A DNA stretch of 64,000 bases. It comes from Rhytidiadelphus loreus (taxonomy: Eukaryota > Streptophyta > Bryopsida > Hypnales > Hylocomiaceae). Where the stretch lies: NCBI GenBank assembly GCA_947034895.1, contig OX344763.1, positions 58,981,093-59,045,092 on the forward strand, given 5' to 3'. Under the pieces are notes generated by a model. It was not told the DNA's origin and did no database searches. It was given only the letters and a program-made list of their open reading frames with translations. Positions within the stretch are counted from its first letter, which is position 1; every line of letters starts with the position of its first letter. Both the position numbers and the translations under genes were made by a program. Shown in pieces: positions 52,325 through 63,121 of the stretch.

Positions 52325-54886
52325 ACGATGAATGACTTTCTAGTACGTGGAAATGAAATATTCGTGCACGAACATTGCCCTCTATTTTAAAGTCGATAAA
52401 ACTGTAATCTCATGGAATTCATGTACAGAAATCTGGAAAAGAGGTTGTACAAGTTGCAAGTGCTCCTAAACTCATGAATTAATCAAAAAAATATATAATT
52501 GGTGGTCACGATGAATGACTTTCTAGTACGTGGAAATGAAATATTCGTGCACGAACATTGCCCTCTATTTTAAAGTCGATAAAATTGTAATCTCATGGAA
52601 TTCATGTACAGAAATCTGGGAAAGAGGTTGTGCAAGTTGCAAGTGCTCCTAAACTCATGAATTAATCAAAAAAATATATAATTGGTGGTCACGATGAATG
52701 ACTTTCTAGTACGTGGAAATGAAATATTCGTGCACGAACATTGCCCTCTATTTTAAAGTCGATAAAATTGTAATCTCATGGAATTCATGTACAGAAATCT
52801 GGGAAAGAGGTTGTGCAAGTTGCAAGTGCTCCTAAACTCATGAATTAATCAAAAAAATATATAATTGGTGGTCACGATGAATGACTTTCTAGTACGTGGA
52901 AATGAAATATTCCTGCAGGAACTTGGCCCTGTATTATGAAGTCGACAAAATTGTAATCTCATGGAATTCATGTACAGAAATCTGGAAAAGAGGTTGTACA
53001 AGTTGCAAGTGCTCCTAAACTCATGAATTAATCAAGAAAATATATAATTGGTGGTCACGATGAATGACTTTCTAGTACGTGGAAATGAAATATTCGTGCA
53101 CGAACCTGGCCCTGTATTTTAAAGTCGACAAAATTGTAATCTTATGGAATTCATGTACAGAAATCAGGAAAAGAGGTTGTACAAGTTGCAAGTGCTCCTA
53201 AACTCATGAATTAATCAAAAAAATATATAATTGGTGGTCACGATGAATGACTTTCTAGTACGTGGAAATGCAATATTCGTGGACGAATCTAGCCCTCTAT
53301 TTTAAAGTCCAAAATATTGTAATCTCATGGAATTCATGTACAGAAATCTGGGAAAGAGGTTGTGCAAGTTGCAAGTGCTCCTAAACTCATGAATTAATCA
53401 AAAAAATATATAATTGGTGGTCACGATGAATGACTTTCTAGTACGTGAAAATGCAATATTCGAGGACGAATCTAGCCCTCTATTTTAAAGTCCAAAATAT
53501 TGTAATCTCATGGAATTCATGTACAGAAATCTGGGAAAGAGGTTGTGCAAGTTGCAAGTGCTCCTAAACTCATGAATTAATCAAAAAAATATATAATTGG
53601 TGGTCACGATGAATGACTTTCTAGTACGTGGAAATGAAATATTCCTGCAGGAACCTTGCCCTGTATTTTAAAGTCGACAAAATTGTAATCTCTTGGAATT
53701 CATGTACAGAAATCTGGGAAAGAGGTTGTGCAAGTTGCAAGTGCTCCTAAACTCATGAATTATTCAAAAAAATATATAATTGGTGGTCACGATGAATGAC
53801 TTTCTAGTACGTGGAAATGAAATATTCGTGCACGAACCTGGCCCTCTATTTTAAAGTCCAAAATACTGTAATCTCATGGAATTCATGTACAGAAATCGGG
53901 GAAAGAGGTTGTACAAGTTGCAAGTGCTCCTAAACTCATGAATTAATCAAAAAAATATATAATTGGTGGTCACGATGAATGACTTTCTAGTACGTGGAAA
54001 TGAAATATTCGTGCACGAACATTGCCCTCTATTTTAAAGTCGATAAAACTGTAATCTCATGGAATTCATGTACAGAAATCTGGGAAAGAGGTTGTGCAAG
54101 TTGCAAGTGCTCCTAAACTCATGAATTAATCAAAAAAATATATAATTGGTGGTCACGATGAATGACTTTCTAGTACGTGGAAATGAAATATTCGTGCACG
54201 AACCTGGCCCTGTATTTTAAAGTCGACAAAATTGTAATCTCATGGAATTCATGTACAGAAATCTGGAAAAGAGGTTGTACAAGTTGCAAGTGCTCCTAAA
54301 CTCATGAATTAATCAAAAAAATATATAATTGGTGGTCACGATGAATGACTTTCTAGTACGTGAAAATGCAATATTCGTGCACGAACCTGGCCCTGTATTT
54401 TAAAGTCGACAAAATTGTAATCTTATGGAATTCATGTACAGAAATCTGGAAAAGAGGTTGTACAAGTTGCAAGTGCTCCTAAACTCATGAATTAATCAAA
54501 AAAATATATAATTGGTGGTCACGATGAATGACTTTCTAGTACGTGGAAATGAAATATTCGTGCACGAACATTGCCCTCTATTTTAAAGTCGATAAAATTG
54601 TAATCTCATGGAATTCATGTACAGAAATCTGGAAAAGAGGTTGTACAAGTTGCAAGTGCTCCTAAACTCATGAATTAATCAAAAAAATATATAATTGGTG
54701 GTCACGATGAATAACTTTCTAGTACGTGGAAATGAAATATTCGTGCACGAACATTGCCCTCTATTTTAAAGTCGATAAAATTGTAATCTCATGGAATTCA
54801 TGTACAGAAATCTGGGAAAGAGGTTGTGCAAGTTGCAAGTGCTCCTAAACTCATGAATTAATCAAAAAAATATATAATTGGTGGTC
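52325..54886 (+). repeat. Fourteen-monomer block, right copy
   Basis: Second copy of 48,665-51,226, containing the core block at 53,240-54,520. Its monomer at 54,704 carries GATGAATAACTTTC, which is absent from its partner at 51,044 but present at 51,776, 16 monomers to the left. That base was therefore acquired by exchange with a different register, showing overlapping rounds of duplication. Confidence 0.86.
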
Positions 54887-55801
54887 ACGATGAATGACTT
54901 TCTAGTACGTGGAAATGAAATATTCGTGCACGAACATTGCCCTCTATTTTAAAGTCGATAAAATTGTAATCTCATGGAATTCATGTACAGAAATCTGGGA
55001 AAGAGGTTGTGCAAGTTGCAAGTGCTCCTAAACTCATGAATTAATCAAAAAAATATATAATTGGTGGTCACGATGAATGACTTTCTAGTACGTGGAAATG
55101 AAATATTCCTGCACGAACCTGGCCCTGTATTATGAAGTCGACAAAATTGTAATCTCATGGAATTCATGTACAGAAATCTGGAAAAGAGGTTGTACAAGTT
55201 GCAAGTGCTCCTAAACTCATGAATTAATCAAGAAAATATATAATTGGTGGTCACGATGAATGACTTTCTAGTACGTGGAAATGAAATATTCGTGCACGAA
55301 CCTGGCCCTGTATTTTAAAGTCGACAAAATTGTAATCTTATGGAATTCATGTACAGAAATCAGGAAAAGAGGTTGTACAAGTTGCAAGTGCTCCTAAACT
55401 CATGAATTAATCAAAAAAATATATAATTGGTGGTCACGATGAATGACTTTCTAGTACGTGGAAATGAAATATTCCTGCATGAACCTGGCCCTGTATTTTA
55501 AAGTCGACAAAATTGTAATCTCATGAAATTCATTGAAAGAAATCTGGGAAAGAGGTTGTGCAAGTTGCAAGTGCTCCTAAACTCATGAATTAATCAAAAA
55601 AATATATAATTGGGAGTCACGATGAATGACTTTCTAGTACGTGGAAATGAAATATTCGTGCACGAACCTTGCCCTGTATTTTAAAGTCGACAAAACTGTA
55701 ATCTCATGGAATTCATGTACAGAAATATGGAAAAGAGGTTGTGCAAGTTGCAAGTGCTCCTAAATTCATGAATTAATCAAAAAAATATATAATCGGTGGT
55801 C

Positions 55802-58729
55802 ACGATGAATGACTTTCTAGTACGTGGAAATGAAATATTCCTGCAGGAACCTTGCCCTGTATTTTAAAGTCGACAAAATTGTAATCTCTTGGAATTCATG
55901 TACAGAAATCTGGGAAAGAGGTTGTGCAAGTTGCAAGTGCTCCTAAACTCATGAATTATTCAAAAAAATATATAATTGGTGGTCACGATGAATGACTTTC
56001 TAGTACGTGGAAATGCAATATTCGTGCACGAACCTGGCCCTCTATTTTAAAGTCCAAAATACTGTAATCTCATGGAATTCATGTACAGAAATCGGGGAAA
56101 GAGGTTGTACAAGTTGCAAGTGCTCCTAAATTCATGAATTAATCAAAAAAATATATAATTGGTGGTCACGATGAATGACTTTCTAGTACGTGGAAATGAA
56201 ATATTCCTGCAGGAACCTTGCCCTGTATTTTAAAGTCGACAAAATTGTAATCTCTTGGAATTCATGTACAGAAATCTGGGAAAGAGGTTGTGCAAGTTGC
56301 AAGTGCTCCTAAATTCATGAATTAATCAAAAAAATATATAATTAGTGGTCACGATGAATGACTTTCTAATACGTGAAAATGCAATATTCGTGGACGAATC
56401 TAGCCCTCTATTTTAAAGTCCAAAATATTGTAATCTCATGGAATTCATGTACAGAAATCTGGGAAAGAGGTTGTGCAAGTTGCAAGTGCTCCTAAATTCA
56501 TGAATTAATCAAAAAAATATATAATTGGTGGTCACGATGAATGACTTTCTAGTACGTGGAAATGAAATATTCGTGCATGAACCTGGCCCTCTATTTTAAA
56601 GTCCACAAAAATGTAATCTCATGGAATTCATGTACAGAAATCTGGGAAAGAGGTTGTGCATGTTGCAAGTGCTCCTAAACTCATGAATTAATCAAAAAAA
56701 TATATAATTGGGAGTCACGATGAATGACTTTCTAGTACGTGGAAATGAAATATTCGTGCACGAACCTTGCCCTGTATTTTAAAGTCCAAAATATTGTAAT
56801 CTCATGGAAATCATGTACAGAAATCTGTGAAAGAGGTTGTGCACGTTGCAAGTGCTCCTAAACTCATGAATTAATCAAAAAAATATATAATTGGTGGTCA
56901 CGATGAATGACTTTCTAGTACGTGGAAATGAAATATTCCTGCACGAACCTTGCCCTGTATTTTAAAGTCGACAAAATTGTAATCTCATGGAATTCATGTA
57001 CAGAAATCTGGGAAAGAGGTTGTGCAAGTTGCAAGTGCTCCTAAATTCATGAATTAATCAAAAAAATATATAATTGGTGGTCACGATGAATGACTTTCTA
57101 GTACGTGGAAATGAAATATTCCTGCACGAACCTTGCCCTGTATTTTAAAGTCGACAAAATTGTAATCACATGGAATTCATGTACAGAAATCTGGGAAAGA
57201 GGTTGTACAAGTTGCAAGTGCACCTAAACTCATGAATTAATCAAAAAAATATATAATTGGTGGTCACGATGAATGACTTTCTAGTACGTGGAAATGAAAT
57301 ATTCGTGCAGGAACCTTGCCCTGTATTTTAAAGTCGACAAAATTGTAATCTCTTGGAATTCATGTACAGAAATCTGGGAAAGAGGTTGTGCAAGTTGCAA
57401 GTGCTCCTAAACTCATGAATTATTCAAAAAAATATATAATTGGTGGTCACGATGAATGACTTTCTAGTACGTGGAAATGCAATATTCGTGCACGAACCTG
57501 GCCCTCTATTTTAAAGTCCAAAATACTGTAATCTCATGGAATTCATGTTCAGAAATCGGGGAAAGAGGTTGTACAAGTTGCAAGTGCTCCTAAATTCATG
57601 AATTAATCAAAAAAATATATAATTGGTGGTCACGATGAATGACTTTCTAGTACGTGGAAATGAAATATTCCTGCAGGAACCTTGCCCTGTATTTTAAAGT
57701 CGACAAAATTGTAATCTCTTGGAATTCATGTACAGAAATCTGGGAAAGAGGTTGTGCAAGTTGCAAGTGCTCCTAAATTCATGAATTAATCAAAAAAATA
57801 TATAATTAGTGGTCACGATGAATGACTTTCTAGTACGTGGAAATGCAATATTCGTGGACGAATCTAGCCCTCTATTTTAAAGTCCAAAATATTGTAATCT
57901 CATGGAATTCATGTACAGAAATCTGTGAAAGAGGTTGTGCAAGTTGCAAGTGCTCCTAAATTCATGAATTAATCAAAAAAATATATAATTGGTGGTCACG
58001 ATGAATGACTTTCTAGTACGTGGAAATGAAATATTCGTGCATGAACCTGGCCCTCTATTTTAAAGTCCACAAAAATGTAATCTCATGGAATTCATGTACA
58101 GAAATCTGGGAAAGAGGTTGTGCATGTTGCAAGTGCTCCTAAACTCATGAATTAATCAAAAAAATATATAATTGGGAGTCACGATGAATGACTTTCTAGT
58201 ACGTGGAAATGAAATATTCGTGCACGAACCTTGCCCTGTATTTTAAAGTCCAAAATATTGTAATCTCATGGAAATCATGTACAGAAATCTGTGAAAGAGG
58301 TTGTGCACGTTGCAAGTGCTCCTAAACTCATGAATTAATCAAAAAAATATATAATTGGTGGTCACGATGAATGACTTTCTAGTACGTGGAAATGAAATAT
58401 TCCTGCACGAACCTTGCCCTGTATTTTAAAGTCGACAAAATTGTAATCTCATGGAATTCATGTACAGAAATCTGGGAAAGAGGTTGTGCAAGTTGCAAGT
58501 GCTCCTAAATTCATGAATTAATCAAAAAAATATATAATTGGTGGTCACGATGAATGACTTTCTAGTACGTGGAAATGAAATATTCCTGCACGAACCTTGC
58601 CCTGTATTTTAAAGTCGACAAAATTGTAATCACATGGAATTCATGTACAGAAATCTGGGAAAGAGGTTGTACAAGTTGCAAGTGCACCTAAACTCATGAA
58701 TTAATCAAAAAAATATATAATTGGTGGTC
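55802..58729 (+). repeat. Octamer higher-order repeat, 1464 bp x2
   Basis: Units 55,802-57,265 and 57,266-58,729 match monomer for monomer. Shared rare marks are AATTAGTGGTC near 56,341 and 57,805, CATGGAAATCATG near 56,804 and 58,268, and AATCACATGG near 57,165 and 58,629. The first monomers differ at the palindrome, TTCCTGCAGGAA versus TTCGTGCAGGAA. The next monomer (58,730) breaks the pattern. Confidence 0.93.
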
Positions 58730-60010
58730 ACGATGAATGACTTTCTAGTACGTGGAAATGAAATATTCGTGCACGAACCTTGCCCTCTATTTCAAAGTCG
58801 ATAAAATTGTAATCTCATGGAATTCATGTACAGTAATCTGGGAAAGAGGTTGTGCAAGTTGCAAGTGCTCCTAAACTCATGAATTAATCAAGAAAATATA
58901 TAATTGGTGGTCACGATGAATGACTTTCTAGTACGTGGAAATGAAATATTCGTGCATGAACCTGGCCCTCTATTTTAAAGTCCACAAAATTGTAATCTCA
59001 TGAAATTCATGTACAGAAATCTGGGAAAGAGGTTGTGCAAGTTGCAAGTGCTCCTAAACTCATGAATTAATCAAGAAAATATATAATTGGTGGTCACGAT
59101 GAATGACTTTCTAGTACGTGGAAATGAAATATTCGTGCACGAACCTTGCCCTCTATTTTAAAGTCGATAAAATTGTAATCTCATGGAATTCATGTACAGA
59201 AATCTGGGAAAGAGGTTGTACAAGTTGCAAGTGCTCCTAAATTCATTAATTAATCAGAAAAATATATAATTGGTGGTCACGATGAATGACTTTCTAGTAC
59301 GTGGAAATGAAATATTCGTGCACGAACCTAGCCCTCTATTTTAAAGTCCAAAATATTGTAATCTCATGGAATTCATGTACAGAAATCTGGGAAAGAGGTT
59401 GTACAAGTTGCAAGTGCTCCTAAATTCATTAATTAATCAAAAAAATATATAATTGGTGGTCACGATGAATGACTTTCTAGTACGTGGAAATGAAATATTC
59501 CTGCACGAACCTTGCCCTGTATTTTAAAGTCGACAAAATTGTAATCTCATGGAATTCATGTACAGAAATCTGTGAAAGAGGTTGTGCAAGTTGCAAGTGC
59601 TCCTAAATTCATGAATTAATCAAAAAAATATATAATTGGTGGTCACGATGAATGACTTTCTAGTACGTGGAAATGAAATATTCGTGCACGAACCTGGCCC
59701 TGTATTTTAAAGTCGACAAAATTGTAATCTCATGGAATTCATGTACAGAAATCTGGGAAAGAGGTTGTGCAAGTTGCAAGTGCTCCTAAACTCATGAATT
59801 AATCAACAAAATATATAATTGGGAGTCACGATGAATGACTTTCTAGTACGTGGAAATGAAATATTCCTGCACGAACCTTGCCCTGTATTTTAAAGTCGAT
59901 AAAATTGTAATCTCATGGAATTCATGTACAGAAATCTGGAAAAGAGGTTGTACACGTTGCAAGTGCTCCTAAACTCATGAATTAATCAAAAAAATATATA
60001 ATTGGTGGTC

Positions 60011-60742
60011 ACGATGAATGACTTTCTAGTACGTGGAAATGAAATATTCCTGCACGAACCTTGCCCTGTATTTTAAAGTTGACAAAATTGTAATCTCATA
60101 GAATTCATGTACAGAAATCTGTGAAAGAAGTTGTGCAAGTTGCAAGTGCTCCTAAACTCATGAATTAATCAAGAAAATATATAATTGGGAGTCACGATGA
60201 ATGACTTTCTAGTACGTGAAAATGCAATATTCGTGGACGAATCTAGCCCTCTATTTTAAAGTCCAAAATATTGTAATCTCATGGAATTCATGTACAGAAA
60301 TCTGGGAAAGAGGTTGTGCAAGTTGCAAGTGCTCCTAAATTCATGAATTAATCAAAAAAATATATAATTGGTGGTCACGATGAATGACTTTCCAGTACGT
60401 GGAAATGAAATATTCGTGCACGAACCTTGCCCTGTATTTTAAAGTTGACAAAATTGTAATCTCATAGAATTCATGTACAGAAATCTGTGAAAGAAGTTGT
60501 GCAAGTTGCAAGTGCTCCTAAACTCATGAATTAATCAAGAAAATATATAATTGGGAGTCACGATGAATGACTTTCTAGTACGTGAAAATGAAATATTCGT
60601 GGACGAATCTAGCCCTCTATTTTAAAGTCCAAAATATTGTAATCTCATGGAATTCATGTACAGAAATCTGGGAAAGAGGTTGTGCAAGTTGCAAATGCTC
60701 CTAAATTCATGAATTAATCAAAAAAATATATAATTGGTGGTC
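60011..60742 (+). repeat. Dimer repeat, 366 bp x2, start of a block copied at 3111 bp
   Basis: The monomers at 60,011 and 60,377 share GTTGACAAAATTG, CATAGAATTC and CTGTGAAAGAAG. Those at 60,194 and 60,560 share GTGGACGAATC and CCAAAATATTG. The monomers at 60,377 and 60,743 carry the rare TTTCCAGTACG. Bases 60,011-60,889 recur at 63,122-64,000, 3111 bp (17 monomers) away. Confidence 0.87.
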
Positions 60743-61657
60743 ACGATGAATGACTTTCCAGTACGTGGAAATGAAATATTCGTGCACGAACCTTGCCCTG
60801 TATTTTAAAGTCGACAAAATTGTAATCTCATGGAATTCATGTACAGAAATCTGGGAAAGAGGTTGTGCACGTTGCAAGTGCTCCTAAACTCATGAATTAA
60901 TCAAGAAAATATATAATTGGGAGTCACGATGAATGACTTTCTAGTACGTGGAAATGAAATATTCCTGAACGAACCTTGCCCTGTATTTTAAAGTTGACAA
61001 AATTGTAATCTCATGGAATTCATGTACAGAAATCTGGGAAAGAGGTTGTGCACGTTGCAAGTGCTCCTAAACTCATGAATTAATCAAAAGAATATATAAT
61101 TGGGAGTCACGATGAATGACTTTCTAGTACGTGGAAATGAAATATTCGTGCATGAACCTGGCCCTCTATTTTAAAGTCCACAAAAATGTAATCTCATGGA
61201 ATTCATGTACAGAAATCTGGGAAAGAGGTTGTGCAAGTTGCAAGTGCTCCTAAACTCATGAATTAATCAAAAAAATATATAATTGGTGGTCACGATGAAT
61301 GACTTTCTAGTACGTGGAAATGAAATATTCGTGCACGAACCTTGCCCTGTATTTTAAAGTCGATAAAATCGTAATCTCATGGAATTCATGTACAGAAATC
61401 TGGGAAAGAGGTTGTGCACGTTGCAAGTGCTCCTAAACTCATGAATTAATCAAGAAAATATATAATTGGGAGTCACGATGAATGACTTTCTAGTACGTGG
61501 AAATGAAATATTCGTGCACGAACCTTGCCCTGTATTTTAAAGTTGACAAAATTGTAATCTCATGGAATTCATGTACAGAAATCTGGGAAAGAGGTTGTGC
61601 ACGTTGCAAGTGCTCCTAAACTCATGAATTAATCAAAAAAATATATAATTGGTGGTC

Positions 61658-62389
61658 ACGATGAATGACTTTCTAGTACGTGGAAATGAAATATTCGTGC
61701 ATGAACCTGGCCCTCTATTTTAAAGTCCACAAAATTGTAATCTCATGAAATTCATTGATAGAAATCTGGGAAAGAGGTTGTGCAAGTTGCAAGTGCTCCT
61801 AAACTCATGAATTAATCAAAAAAATATATAATTGGGAGTCACGATGAATGACTTTCTAGTACGTGGAAATGAAATATTCGTGCACGAACCTAGCCCTCTA
61901 TTTTAAAGTTGACAAAATTGTAATCTCATGGAATTCATGTACAGAAATCTGGGAAAGAGGTTGTGCACGTTGCAAGTGCTCCTAAACTCATGAATTAATC
62001 AAAAAAATATATAATTGGTGGTCACGATGAATGACTTTCTAGTACGTGGAAATGAAATATTCGTGCATGAACCTGGCCCTCTATTTTAAAGTCCACAAAA
62101 TTGTAATCTCATGAAATTCATTGATAGAAATCTGGGAAAGAGGTTGTGCAAGTTGCAAGTGCTCCTAAACTCATGAATTAATGAAAAAAATATATAATTG
62201 GGAGTCACGATGAATGACTTTCTAGTACGTGGAAATGAAATATTCGTGCACGAACCTAGCCCTCTATTTTAAAGTTGACAAAATTGTAATCTCATGGAAT
62301 TCATGTACAGAAATCTGGGAAAGAGGTTGTGCACGTTGCAAGTGCTCCTAAACTCATGAATTAATCAAGAAAATATATAATTGGGAGTC
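61658..62389 (+). repeat. Dimer higher-order repeat, 366 bp x2
   Basis: The monomers at 61,658 and 62,024 have CGTGCATGAACC, GTCCAC and TTGATAG. Those at 61,841 and 62,207 have CCTAGCCCTCT, GTTGAC and GTGCACGTTGC. The copies are nearly identical. The CATGAACC/TTGATAG monomer resembles the first half of the far-left dimers at 1-730, but its partner here is different. Confidence 0.87.
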
Positions 62390-63121
62390 ACGATGAATGA
62401 CTTTCTAGTACGTGAAAATGCAATATTCGTGCACGAACCTTGCCCTCTATTTTAAAGTTGACAAAATTGTAATCTCATGGAATTCATGTACAGAAATCTG
62501 GGAAAGAGGTTGTGCACGTTGCAAGTGCTCCTAAACTCATGAATTAATCAAAAAAATATATAATTGGTGGTCACGATGAATGACTTTCTAGTACGTGGAA
62601 ATGAAATATTCCTGCACGAACCTTGCCCTGTATTTTAAAGTCGACAAAATTGTAATCTCATGGAATTCATGTACAGAAATCTGTGAAAGAGGTTGTGCAA
62701 GTTGCAAGTGCTCCTAAATTCATGAATTAATCAAAAAAATATATAATTGGTGGTCACGATGAATGACTTTCTAGTACGTGGAAATGAAATATTCCTGCAC
62801 GAACCTTGCCCTGTATTTTAAAGTCGACAAAATTGTAATCTCATGGAATTCATGTACAGAAATCTGGGAAAGAGGTTGTGCACGTTGCAAGTGCTCCTAA
62901 ACTCATGAATTAATCAAAAAAATATATAATTGGTGGTCACGATGAATGACTTTCTAGTACGTGGAAATGAAATATTCCTGCAGGAACCTTGCCCTGTATT
63001 TTAAAGTCGACAAAATTGTAATCTCATGGAATTCATGTACAGAAATCTGTGAAAGAGGTTGTGCAAGTTGCAAGTGCTCCTAAATTCATGAATTAATCAA
63101 AAAAATATATAATTGGTGGTC

